From positions 21,687 to 85,686 of the forward strand of contig CAYJOD010000021.1 of assembly GCA_964371655.1 (NCBI GenBank): 64,000 nt of DNA, read 5' to 3'. The DNA is from CAZGSN01 sp964371655. GTDB lineage: Bacteria > Desulfobacterota > Binatia > HRBIN30. Each line of letters opens with the position of its first letter. Position 1 is the stretch's first letter. Shown piece after piece: positions 55,522 through 63,887 of this stretch. Both the position numbers and the translations under genes were made by a program. The notes beneath the pieces are model-generated. The model ran no database searches and was not told the DNA's origin. It saw only the letters and a list, made by a program, of their open reading frames with translations.

Positions 55522-57813
55522 ATGTTGAATCGTAGAGAGTTTCTGCTCAGCGTTGGCGGTGGCGCGACGCTCATTAGCTTGGGCGCTCTAACGGGCTGTG
55601 CGAGCTCGTCGCTGCAGGCGCCCTTGATCGTGAACAGGGAAGAGACGTGGGCCAATAGCATCTGCCAGCTGTGCGCCTCGGGCTGCGGACTGCGGGTGCG
55701 GTTGATCAACGGCAACCCCGTGACCGTGGCCGGCAACTCCTTCCACCCCACCAACCGCGGCGGCCTGTGCGCGCGCGGCGCGGCGAGCCTGCAGCTGTAC
55801 TACGATCCGGATCGTGTGGCGGGCCCGCTGCAGCGCGATCGCAGCGTCATCGGCGGCTGGGCGCGTCTCTCCTGGGACGACGCGATCAACAGCGTCACCA
55901 GCCGCTTGCAGGCCGTTGCCGTCAGCCCTGGTCGCGTTGCCGTGATCCGCAGTGGCGGTCAGGACATCACCTCTCAATTGCTGGGCCGTCTGGTCCGTGC
56001 GGCAGGCTCCTCGTGGGTGGTCGACATGAAGTCACCGGCCGAGCAAGCGATGGACGAGGTCCTCCAAGACATGCATGGGACCGGCGGACGGCTCGTTTAT
56101 GACCTCGCGAACGCGGACGTCCTGCTGTCACTCGACAGCGGGCTGCTGGAATCGGCGTCGAACACGATGAGCCTGCATCGCAGCTTCGCCGACATGCGCT
56201 CGGCAGGTGGGTACTTTGCTCATGCCGGGCCACGTCTCGGCGTCACCGGTGGCAAGGCCGACGAATGGCTACCAATCCGTCCCGGCACGGCCGGTGTGTT
56301 TGGTCTCGGCATCGCCCACATGCTCATCAAGGAAGGCTACTCCAGAAGCGAGTTCCTGCGCGACCATGCCACGGGCTTGGAGGACTGGACGGACGAGGCC
56401 GGGGTCCAGCACGTCGGTATTCGGTCGTGGATCCTGCGTGAATTCTCGCCGGAACGAGTCGCCGAATTGACCGGTGTCGATTCGGACCAGATCATCCGTG
56501 TCGCACGTCGTTTCGGTTCGGCACGGCGCCCACTGGCGATCGGGCCCTGCCACGGGGACACCTCCTTCCAGACCTTCGATGCCATCGCGGTGCACACGCT
56601 CAACGCCATCGCCGGGGCCATCGATGTTCCCGGCGGAGTTCTACTGGCGCGTCACGCCCCCTTCGACGACCTCGACGAACCGGCCGGGATGGCGGCGGAC
56701 GCGAGCGTCCGCGCGCACCGTTCACCCTGCGTCGAGGAGCTCGCCGATTGGGTGCTGCAATCCAAGTCGCCGCCGATCGACATCTGCTTCGTGCACGACG
56801 CCGATCCCGTGTTCAGCAGCCCGGATGGCGACCGCCTCGTCGAAGCATTGCGCAAGATCCCCTTCGTCGTGTCGACGTCGGCGGTCATGAACGATACTGC
56901 CGCACTGGCGAACCTCGTCCTGCCGAGCAGCTTGTGGCTGGAGCGGCGCTGCGACTCGATCACGGTCGACGGCAACGGCCAGCCGGTCGTCTCCGCCAGC
57001 CCGCCGGCGGCAAAGCCACGAGCCGACTCGCGCAACATGGCCGACGTCGTGCTCACCGTAGCCAAGAACGTGGGCGGGCGGGTGGCACAACAGTTCCCTT
57101 GGAAGACCTACGACGACGTCATGACGGACCGGGTGGAGGTACTTCTCCGTTCCGGCGTCGGCGACTCGTTCTCGGCGCACCACCGCTCGACGTGGACACA
57201 GTTGCTCGAGCGCAGCGGCTGGCGCGCGGTGTCCTACCACAGCGCTCAAGAGCTCCAAGCGCAAATGGACGCACGCGGCGGCTGGTGGGATCCCGCCTAT
57301 TACCATGGTGAATGGCGGCGCGTCGTGCCGCCTGCGGACCATCGCATCAACCTGCAGGCGGCGGAGTTCGCGACCAAGGCGCAGAGCTCCAGCCACGACG
57401 AGAGCGCCGACGCCTCCCGACTCCTTCTGTACGTATATCCGGAGTTGGCGCTGACGACGCGTGGTGGCGGCTCGCTGCCCTACCTGGAGGATCTCGGGTC
57501 GCCGCTATGGCAGACGAGCTGGGTGACCAGCGCGGAGATCAACACCAAGACCGCGGAGCGTCTGGGTCTGGAGCCGGGCGACAATATCAAAATCAAGAAC
57601 GACCGCGGCGAGATGACCGCGCGGGTGCGTCTGTCTCCGGGAGTCCGGCCGGATGTCATCGCTATCCCTTCGGGTGGCGGACGGGTTCACGGCGGGCGCT
57701 ATGACGCCGGAATCGGAGCGAACCCGTTGCACTTGGTCAAGACGGAGCCCGGCAGCGATACGCGGCGGGTGCGACGGGAGCCGACCCTCGTACACATCGA
57801 GCGCCTGGCGTAG
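55522..57813 (+). CDS. Molybdopterin-oxidoreductase-fold large subunit (QrcB/ActB-like)
   Basis: 763 residues. Tat signal LNRREFLLSVGGGATLISLGALTGC, also a lipobox. N-terminal [4Fe-4S] cysteines in CQLCASGCGLRVRLINGNP and GGLCARGAA; middle domains follow the DMSO-reductase plan; the C-terminal MGD-binding barrel (TAERLGLEPGDNIKIKND, DVIAIPSGGGRVHGG) is recognisable. In Qrc and ACIII this subunit carries iron-sulfur but no Mo; I cannot decide from sequence whether Mo is bound here. Periplasmic. Start at 55522 with GAGGGG. Confidence 0.9.
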   Translation: MLNRREFLLSVGGGATLISLGALTGCASSSLQAPLIVNREETWANSICQLCASGCGLRVRLINGNPVTVAGNSFHPTNRGGLCARGAASLQLYYDPDRVAGPLQRDRSVIGGWARLSWDDAINSVTSRLQAVAVSPGRVAVIRSGGQDITSQLLGRLVRAAGSSWVVDMKSPAEQAMDEVLQDMHGTGGRLVYDLANADVLLSLDSGLLESASNTMSLHRSFADMRSAGGYFAHAGPRLGVTGGKADEWLPIRPGTAGVFGLGIAHMLIKEGYSRSEFLRDHATGLEDWTDEAGVQHVGIRSWILREFSPERVAELTGVDSDQIIRVARRFGSARRPLAIGPCHGDTSFQTFDAIAVHTLNAIAGAIDVPGGVLLARHAPFDDLDEPAGMAADASVRAHRSPCVEELADWVLQSKSPPIDICFVHDADPVFSSPDGDRLVEALRKIPFVVSTSAVMNDTAALANLVLPSSLWLERRCDSITVDGNGQPVVSASPPAAKPRADSRNMADVVLTVAKNVGGRVAQQFPWKTYDDVMTDRVEVLLRSGVGDSFSAHHRSTWTQLLERSGWRAVSYHSAQELQAQMDARGGWWDPAYYHGEWRRVVPPADHRINLQAAEFATKAQSSSHDESADASRLLLYVYPELALTTRGGGSLPYLEDLGSPLWQTSWVTSAEINTKTAERLGLEPGDNIKIKNDRGEMTARVRLSPGVRPDVIAIPSGGGRVHGGRYDAGIGANPLHLVKTEPGSDTRRVRREPTLVHIERLA

Positions 57814-57828
57814 CGGGAGGAGAACGCA

Positions 57829-58521
57829 ATGGCGCGCTGGGGAATGGTAATTGATCTGAATCGGTGCACGGCGTGCCAGGGCTGCATCACCGCATGCCAT
57901 CAGGAGAACAACGTGCCGCCATCGAATCCGGAGCTGGCCGCAAGCAGCCGATCGATTCGATGGATGGACATGATGCCGATGTACGAAGGCGAGTATCCGC
58001 ACACGACGCTGACCGTGTTGCCCATGATGTGCCAGCACTGCGAACATCCGCCGTGCATCAAGGTCTGCCCCGTCGGTGCGACCTTCTTCAGTGAGTCGGA
58101 AGGGATCGTCGGGCAAGTGTACGCGCGCTGCATCGGCTGCCGCTACTGCACCAACGCCTGCCCGTACACGGTGCGGCAGTTCAATTGGTTTGCACCCAAC
58201 GCCCCCGATACTTACCGCGACGGCAACAATCCCGACGTCTCCGTGCGCCCCAAGGGCGTGGTCGAGAAGTGCACGTTCTGCAACCATCGTCTGATGAAGG
58301 CGCGCGACACGGCGAAGGCCGAGGCGCGCGATCTGCTGCCCGGGGAATTCACTCCTGCGTGCGTCGAGGCGTGCCCGACCAAGGCGATGGTGTTCGGCAA
58401 CCTCGAGGATCCGGAGACGGAGGTCGCCAAGCTGTCACGCTCCAAGCGCGCCTTTCGCCTCCTTGAGGACTTGGGGACAGATCCAAAAGTTTACTACTTG
58501 CGGGAGGGTCGCGGCCAATGA
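57829..58521 (+). CDS. 4Fe-4S ferredoxin subunit (QrcC-like)
   Basis: 230 residues. Four Cys clusters: CTACQGCITACH, CQHCEHPPCIKVCP, CIGCRYCTNACP and CTFC...CVEACP. No signal peptide; probably exported by riding with the Tat-signalled large subunit. In ActB the equivalent is fused to the large subunit; the separate gene is like Qrc. GGAGGAG before the ATG, 4-nt overlap with the next gene. Confidence 0.92.
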   Translation: MARWGMVIDLNRCTACQGCITACHQENNVPPSNPELAASSRSIRWMDMMPMYEGEYPHTTLTVLPMMCQHCEHPPCIKVCPVGATFFSESEGIVGQVYARCIGCRYCTNACPYTVRQFNWFAPNAPDTYRDGNNPDVSVRPKGVVEKCTFCNHRLMKARDTAKAEARDLLPGEFTPACVEACPTKAMVFGNLEDPETEVAKLSRSKRAFRLLEDLGTDPKVYYLREGRGQ

Positions 58522-59918
58522 GCTCACACGAAAAGCGCATGCCCAAGCCGACCGACCCGCTCGGTCAAGACTGGGCGCTGGTCAAACCGATTGTCGAATC
58601 CAACCCCCGATTCTGGATCGTCGTCGGGGTGCTCCTCGTCGGCGTTGGCATCGGCGCTACGGCCTTGATTCACCAATGGCGAACAGGCCTCGGGGTGACC
58701 GGGATGAATCGGCCGGTTTACTGGGGCATCTACATCATCAATTTCGTGTTCTTCATCGGTATCAGCCACGCCGGCACCCTGATCTCGGCGATCCTCAGAC
58801 TGGCCAATGCCGAATGGCGGCGTGCGATCACGCGCTCGGCGGAGGTGATCACCGTGATGGTGATCGTCTTCGGCGTCAGCAACGTCATCTTCGATCTCGG
58901 CCGTCCCGACCGCGCCTACTTCGTTCTCACCCACGGGCGCATGCAGTCGCCGTTGCTGTGGGACATGTGCTCCATCAGCGTCTATCTGACGTGCAGTACC
59001 ATCTACTTGTACCTGCCGCTGATTCCCGACATCGCCATTCTCCGCGACCAAGCCAACAAGCGTACGTGGTTGTACCGCATCCTGGCCCTGGGGTGGCAAG
59101 GCACGTCGCGCCAGTTCAGCATCCTTGAGAAAGCCATCGGAATTCTCATGGTGATCGTGATTCCAATCGCGATTTCCGTCCACACGGTGGTGTCGTTCGT
59201 CTTCGCCATGACGCTCCAGCCCATGTGGCACGCCGCCATTTTCGGTCCCTACTTCGTCGTCGGTGCCATCTTCAGCGGCATCGCCGCGTTGATCATCGCC
59301 ATGGCCATCATTCGCTGGGCCTATCACCTCGAAGGCTACCTCAAGCAGGTCCACTTCGACTATCTCGGCACTCTGCTTCTGGTGATGACCTTACTGTGGT
59401 TCTACTTCACCTTCGCGGAGTATCTCACCACCTGGTACGGAGCCGAGCCGATCCACATGGCGGTGTGGTGGTCGAAGGTCACCGGCAAGTACTGGCCGCA
59501 GTTCTGGACGATGTTCGGCTGCTGCTTCATCATTCCCATGCTGATCCTGACACGGCGCAAAACGCGCACGGTCGCGGGCACCGTCATCGCCTCGATCGCC
59601 ATCACCATCGGCATGTGGCTCGAGCGCTTCGTCATCGTCGTGCCCACCGTTTCCAACCCGCGCCTGCCGCTCGATCGCGGCATCTACAGTCCGACCTGGG
59701 TCGAGTGGTCCGTCCTCCTCGGCTGCTTCTCCTTCTTCATTCTCCTCTACGTCCTGTTCACTCGCTTCTTCCCGATCGTTTCGATTTGGGAGATCCAGGA
59801 AGGCCGGATGAACGCCAACAAGGAGCTGATTGAACGAGTCGAAGGGTATCTGCCCGATGTGCCGACCGAGGTAGCGCCGGGGGGCGCCGTCCCGGCGATC
59901 GCGGGAGGTTTGAAATGA
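58518..59918 (+). CDS. NrfD/PsrC-like membrane quinol-binding subunit (QrcD-like)
   Basis: 466 residues with about ten membrane helices, from FWIVVGVLLVGVGIGATALI to WSVLLGCFSFFILLYVLFTRFF. GVTGMNRPVYWGIYIINFVFFIGISHAGTLISAILRL is the NrfD-family quinone-site region. Overlaps QrcC (ATGA) and the cytochrome gene (ATGA), so three genes are translationally chained. Confidence 0.92.
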   Translation: MSSHEKRMPKPTDPLGQDWALVKPIVESNPRFWIVVGVLLVGVGIGATALIHQWRTGLGVTGMNRPVYWGIYIINFVFFIGISHAGTLISAILRLANAEWRRAITRSAEVITVMVIVFGVSNVIFDLGRPDRAYFVLTHGRMQSPLLWDMCSISVYLTCSTIYLYLPLIPDIAILRDQANKRTWLYRILALGWQGTSRQFSILEKAIGILMVIVIPIAISVHTVVSFVFAMTLQPMWHAAIFGPYFVVGAIFSGIAALIIAMAIIRWAYHLEGYLKQVHFDYLGTLLLVMTLLWFYFTFAEYLTTWYGAEPIHMAVWWSKVTGKYWPQFWTMFGCCFIIPMLILTRRKTRTVAGTVIASIAITIGMWLERFVIVVPTVSNPRLPLDRGIYSPTWVEWSVLLGCFSFFILLYVLFTRFFPIVSIWEIQEGRMNANKELIERVEGYLPDVPTEVAPGGAVPAIAGGLK

Positions 59919-61327
59919 GACCTCGGGTTTTGCGCCGATCGAAGGGACAAAGGGGCCAAGGGGCCAGGGGCACAGGGCAACACGATCGGCAGCATCTCTT
60001 CCCTTTGTCCCTTTGCCCCTCGGTCCCTTTGTCCCGACACGGCTTTCGAGCGCCGCGAGCCAAGCTCATCACCGCGTTTGCGCTGCTTGCGCTGGCCTTA
60101 CTGTTGAGGCCCGGCTTCACCCGCGCGGAGGAGCCTGCACCGAACTCTGAGGCGCAGGAGTTAACTCGGGTCGCCCGTGACGCCAAGCAGAGGATCTTCA
60201 CCGGCGATGCGGAAACAGGTTGGGAGCTGTTCCGCGACAAGAACTGCATGCGCTGTCACGCCGTATGGGGAGAGGGTGGCGACGTCGGACCGGATCTGGG
60301 GCGCACCCGGACCTTCGGACACGTCACCGCCGGCCAGCTCGCCGCCACGATGTGGAACCACGTCCCGCGGATGTGGGAGAAGATGGACGAAGGCGGCATC
60401 CGCTTGGTGCCCATCTCACCGGAGGAGATGAGCCATCTCTTCGCGTTCCTGCTGTTCATTCGCTACGCCGACGAGCCCGGTGATCCGGTCGAGGGGAAGA
60501 GCCTGCTGACCAAGCACAAGTGCGATACCTGCCATTCCCTCGACGCGCAGGGAGGGACGGTCGGTCCGGATCTCACCACCTGGTCGCGCTTCGTCAATCC
60601 GGTCGTGTGGGCGCAAAAGATGTGGAAGCACGCGCTCGACATGAAGGGCAGGATGGCCACGATGGGAATCGCCTGGCCACAGTTCAGCGGCCAGGACCTC
60701 AACAACATCGTCGCCTACATTCGTACCCGGACCGCGGCGGAGGCAAAGGAGTACATCGAGCCCGGCTCCGCGGCGCGCGGCGAGAAGCTGTTCCAAACGC
60801 GGGAGTGCAGTACCTGTCACACGATGGGTGGCTCCGGGGGCGGTTCCGGGGGCGGCGCGGGGGGCGCCGCGCCCGACCTCTTGAAGGCCGAGCTGCCGGA
60901 CAGCTTGTCAGGGATTGCCACGCGCATGTGGAATCACGCCCCGAAGATGCAGCAAGAGATCCGCAAGCAGAACCTCAATACGGTGGATCTCGCGCCGCAG
61001 GAGATGGCGGACATCACCACCTACCTTTTGACCAGACGCTATTTCCTCAGCGACGGCGACCAGGAAGCGGGGCGCAAGGTGTTCTTCACCAAGCAGTGCG
61101 TGATGTGCCATTCCATTTACGGGAGTGGAGGCGGTCAAATCGGACCGAACCTGGGTCCGCTCGAGGGCAACGCCTCACCCATTCTCATGGCACATGTGAT
61201 GTGGCGGCACGGACCGGCCATGCTCAGCCAGATGGCCGATCGTGGTATTCGCTGGCCCCACTTGGAAGGCCGGGAGATGACCGACCTCATCGCCTTCCTC
61301 AACCACGAGAGTGCAAAGTCGCGATGA
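59915..61327 (+). CDS. Tetrahaem cytochrome c of four duplicated domains, with repeat-coded N-terminus
   Basis: 470 residues. After the start, residues about 9-41 are translated palindrome (SKGQRGQGARGTG, PLSLCPSVPLS). The export signal follows (LITAFALLALALLLRPGFTRAEE). Four class-I-like domains, each about 100 residues, with CMRCH, CDTCH, CSTCH and CVMCH and shared phrases (MWNHVPRMWEKM, MWKHALDMKGRM, MWNHAPKMQQEI, MWRHGPAMLSQM). The ATG overlaps the NrfD stop. No start codon lies between palindrome and signal, so the repeat is probably translated. Likely electron acceptor of the complex. Confidence 0.85.
   Translation: MRPRVLRRSKGQRGQGARGTGQHDRQHLFPLSLCPSVPLSRHGFRAPRAKLITAFALLALALLLRPGFTRAEEPAPNSEAQELTRVARDAKQRIFTGDAETGWELFRDKNCMRCHAVWGEGGDVGPDLGRTRTFGHVTAGQLAATMWNHVPRMWEKMDEGGIRLVPISPEEMSHLFAFLLFIRYADEPGDPVEGKSLLTKHKCDTCHSLDAQGGTVGPDLTTWSRFVNPVVWAQKMWKHALDMKGRMATMGIAWPQFSGQDLNNIVAYIRTRTAAEAKEYIEPGSAARGEKLFQTRECSTCHTMGGSGGGSGGGAGGAAPDLLKAELPDSLSGIATRMWNHAPKMQQEIRKQNLNTVDLAPQEMADITTYLLTRRYFLSDGDQEAGRKVFFTKQCVMCHSIYGSGGGQIGPNLGPLEGNASPILMAHVMWRHGPAMLSQMADRGIRWPHLEGREMTDLIAFLNHESAKSR
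59940..60036. repeat. Stuttered palindrome, AAAGGGAC family, copy 2, inside a coding region
   Basis: Left arm 59941-59977 (GAAGGGACAAAGGGGCCAAG words) and right arm 59998-60035 (complement). Located inside the ORF between start and signal peptide of the tetrahaem cytochrome. Confidence 0.8.
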
Positions 61328-61475
61328 AGTGGTGGGGCAGTTTGATGTTTTCGCCCGATGTCATTCCGAGCGGAGCGAGGAATCTGCAGTGGAATGTAGT
61401 GCCCACCGTGGCCCCGGAAGATTCCTCGCCGCGGAAGTTGCGATGGCTCGGAATGACAATGGGTGACCCACTACC
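61328..61475. mobile_element. 148-bp MITE-like element (ATTCCGAGC family), copy 2
   Basis: Ends GTGGTGGGGCAGTTTGAT and GGGTGACCCACTAC are inverted to each other and to copy 1 at 5117-5266. Flanked by CGCGATGA at 61320-61327 and 61476-61483. The left CGCGATGA contains the TGA stop codon of the cytochrome gene. Confidence 0.75.
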
Positions 61476-61541
61476 CGCGATGACGTCAGGACCGCGGCGA
61501 TTCGATCGCACTCGCCTTCCCGGACCAACTGCGAAAGAGAC

Positions 61542-61796
61542 ATGGATGTTCACATGATCACAACAGTCACTCAGAAGAACACGGTCAAGATCCCCGACGA
61601 CGTGGCGCGAAGGTTGGGGATTAAACCGGGGTGCGAGCTCGATTGGCGGCCCGCAGATGACAAGGACGAGGTCGTCGTCAGGGTGATTCCCGAGCGCGGC
61701 GAGGCGGCACGCAGACTCCTGGGCGCGGGGCGGAAGTTTGCACCGGACCGCAACGCCGTCGCCGAGCTCGTCGCCGCGCGCCTAGCCGAGGGCTAA
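61542..61796 (+). CDS. AbrB/MazE-type antitoxin
   Basis: 84 residues. ITTVTQKNTVKIPDDVARRLGIKPGCELDW is the swapped-hairpin AbrB domain; the C-terminal helix-rich part (AAVAELVAARLAEG type) is the toxin-binding tail. Start at 61542 (MDVHM) or 61554 (MITT). Partner is the PIN protein downstream; normally these genes overlap, here a repeat lies between. Confidence 0.85.
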   Translation: MDVHMITTVTQKNTVKIPDDVARRLGIKPGCELDWRPADDKDEVVVRVIPERGEAARRLLGAGRKFAPDRNAVAELVAARLAEG

Positions 61797-61817
61797 GCCG
61801 CTCTTCTCACCAAGGCT

Positions 61818-61973
61818 TCACCGCGGAGACGCAGAGGCGCGGAGACGAAGATGTTCTGGGAACAATTGCACATCCGCCGAAACAGCAGACTGCAAGGAAT
61901 CGATCCGGCCAAAATCATGATTTCTTCCAACCATCCACGGCGTTCTCTGCGTCTCCGCGTCTCTGCGGTGAAA
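61818..61973. repeat. Stuttered palindrome, CCGCGGAG family, uninterrupted copy
   Basis: Left arm 61818-61845, right arm 61942-61973. The spacer carries GGGAACAATTGCACATCCGCC where the 5417-5697 copy has the 116-bp insertion. It lies between antitoxin and toxin genes. Confidence 0.82.
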
Positions 61974-61989
61974 GATCCGGGTTGAGCCA

Positions 61990-62409
61990 GTGCTCTACCT
62001 GCTGGATACCTCGGCACTCCTAGCGCACCACCGCAAGGAACCCGGCTGGTCACAGGTGCAAGCGATCTTCGACGATCCGGAAGCGGACGTCTTCATCGCC
62101 AGTATTTCGCTCGCCGAGCTGGCGCGACGCTTGGGTAAGCTCGGCGCCGACGAGGCGGAGAGGCGCGGCATTGTCTCAGCCTACGCTCTGCTGATGACCG
62201 ACGTCGTCAGCGTCGATCGCGAGGTCGCGATGGAGGTCTTCGAGATCAGCTGCCGAACGCCGAAACCCTTGCCGTTGATGGATGCCTTGATCGCCTCCGC
62301 GGCCCGCGTCCGTGGGGCCTGTCTGGTGCATCGCAACGAGCATTTGTCTCCGATCCCGCTTGATCTGGTTCCCCAGCTCCAGTTGACCGCCGCGGCCGAC
62401 CCCGAGTGA
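61990..62409 (+). CDS. PIN-domain ribonuclease toxin (VapC type)
   Basis: 139 residues. Acidic triad/tetrad: D6 in LLDTSALLAH, E43 in ISLAELARR, D98 in PLMDALIASAA, E117 in LVHRNEHLSPIP (where most PIN toxins have a Thr-x-Asp). Cleaves RNA in a Mg-dependent manner; held by the AbrB antitoxin. GTG start. The 190 bp between the pair, mostly repeat, may uncouple their translation. Confidence 0.88.
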   Translation: MLYLLDTSALLAHHRKEPGWSQVQAIFDDPEADVFIASISLAELARRLGKLGADEAERRGIVSAYALLMTDVVSVDREVAMEVFEISCRTPKPLPLMDALIASAARVRGACLVHRNEHLSPIPLDLVPQLQLTAAADPE

Positions 62410-62472
62410 GCGCGATCCAGTGAGAGCACGATCTCGCCGAAGGATCGTTCTGCCGTAATCCGCGCAGAAGCC

Positions 62473-62548
62473 TGATCGGTGCGCGCGGCGCACCCTACCA
62501 CCGGCACGATGTGCCCTCGTGTCTTCGTAGGGTGCGCCGTGCGCACCG
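62473..62548. repeat. GGTGCGC...GCACCCTAC palindrome
   Basis: Left arm 62473-62496 (ATCGGTGCGCGCGGCGCACC) and right arm 62525-62547 (GGTGCGCCGTGCGCACCGA). Between the PIN toxin and the LLM gene; no gene in the rest of 62410-62685. Confidence 0.75.
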
Positions 62549-62685
62549 AACTGCGGTGGATGCAGCGCTGCGATTTCTTCACAGGCGCTGAGTCTCCATC
62601 TTCCGCACCTTCGTGATTCTCCCGCCCCGCACTTGCGGGCGGCACGCTCCAATAGGATAGGTACGCGTCGAAAGGAGACCGACCC

Positions 62686-63633
62686 ATGGCATCGCATCCG
62701 ATTCGTTTTGGAATCCAAACCGGCCAACAGATGGTCGAGTGGAAGGACATGCTCGACCTGTGGGTGAAGGCCGACAGCTGGGGCTACGACTCGCTGTGGA
62801 ACTTCGACCATTTCTACGCGATCTTCGTCGCCCCCGAGAATCCCTGCCTGGAAGGGTGGACGACGCTGAGCGCTCTGGCGCAGGCGACCAAGCGCGCCCG
62901 CATCGGTCATCTGGTCAACGGCAACACCTATCGCCACCCGTGCGTGACCGCCAAGATGGCAGCGAGCCTCGATCACATCAGCGGCGGCCGTCTCAACCTC
63001 GGCATCGGCGCCGGCTGGTTTGAGAAAGAGCACAGCGACTTCGGCATCGACTTCAAGGACGTGCCGCGGCGCCTGCAGGCGCTCGACGAGGCGTGTCAGA
63101 TCATCCGCGGTATGTTCACGCAGCCGACGACGACGGTGCACGGGAAGCACTATCATGTGACCGATGCCATGTGCTTCCCCAAGCCGCTGCAGCAACCGGG
63201 CCCGCCCATCATGATCGGCGGCACCGGCAAGAACGTGCTCCTCAAGATCGTCGCCAAGTACGCCGATCTGTGGAACGCCAGCGACGGTGCCGACGAGATG
63301 CGCGGCTACATCGACATCATCAAGCGGCATGGCGACAAGATCGGACGCGACACCGACACGATCGAAAAGACGGTGATGCTGCCGCTGTGCTACAAGGCCG
63401 ACGCCGGACGCGAGCAGTTCGTCTGCCAGCTCTTGGCGGGGATGCGCCAGGTCAGCATCGACGAAGCGCGCCGGCGCGGCGTGATCGGAAACAAGCAGGA
63501 ATGCCTCGACACCATCGAGCGCTACGCGAAGGCGGGCGTCACCCACTTCATCTTCATGTGCTTCACGCCCTATTTCCTCGACGAGATCCAGGCGTTTGCC
63601 GAGGAAATCTTCCCCGCCGTACGCGGCAAGTAG
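62686..63633 (+). CDS. LLM-class F420-dependent oxidoreductase
   Basis: 315 residues of luciferase-like barrel. IRFGIQTGQQMVEWKDMLDLWVKADSWGYDSLWNFDHF, ARIGHLVNGNTYRHPCVTAKMAASLDHISGGRLNLGIGAGW, FPKPLQQPGPPIMIGGTGKNVLLKIVAKYADLWN are the LLM/F420 signatures. Two-electron oxidoreduction of an unknown substrate with F420 or FMN. AAAGGAGA upstream. Monocistronic. Confidence 0.9.
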   Translation: MASHPIRFGIQTGQQMVEWKDMLDLWVKADSWGYDSLWNFDHFYAIFVAPENPCLEGWTTLSALAQATKRARIGHLVNGNTYRHPCVTAKMAASLDHISGGRLNLGIGAGWFEKEHSDFGIDFKDVPRRLQALDEACQIIRGMFTQPTTTVHGKHYHVTDAMCFPKPLQQPGPPIMIGGTGKNVLLKIVAKYADLWNASDGADEMRGYIDIIKRHGDKIGRDTDTIEKTVMLPLCYKADAGREQFVCQLLAGMRQVSIDEARRRGVIGNKQECLDTIERYAKAGVTHFIFMCFTPYFLDEIQAFAEEIFPAVRGK

Positions 63634-63645
63634 CAGCCAAAGGGC

Positions 63646-63691
63646 GTCGCGGAGCCGCGACCGTGAGGGAGCGGTGATTCATGGGATTCGC
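63646..63691. repeat. CTCCCTCACGGTCGCGG repeat, copy 2 (reverse)
   Basis: GCCGCGACCGTGAGGGAGCG followed by GTGATTCATGGGATTCG is the reverse complement of 28085-28120. Confidence 0.7.
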
Positions 63692-63727
63692 CACACCTCT
63701 CCCCTCCCACGTGCCTCTTCCGGCACG

Positions 63728-63887
63728 GAGAGTGTCGATAAACCCGAATGGAAAACAGAAAACGGAAAACAGGAAACCGAAAACTGGGCAATGCTCAGGC
63801 AGAAAGACCGGTTTTTATTTTCGGTTTCCGGTTTCTTATTTTCCGTTCTCCGAGTGGCGGCCTGTTGCGGAGAAAATCGACAGTCTC
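63728..63887. mobile_element. 160-bp element with GAGAGTGTCGAT ends, copy 2
   Basis: Ends GAGAGTGTCGAT (63728-63739) and ATCGACAGTCTC (63876-63887). Reverse-oriented relative to 45455-45615 and similar along its length (CCAGTTTTCGGTTTCC, GGTCTTTCTGCCTG). Also beside a CCCTCCCC half repeat; possible CAC duplications. 63634-64000 has no gene; the right end holds a lone CGGCTTTGCAC end from 63911. Confidence 0.7.

Noticed and set aside
62176..63546. Open frame of 456 codons on the minus strand over the LLM gene
   Set aside because: Runs through an intergenic palindrome and two genes on the other strand; no recognisable domain.
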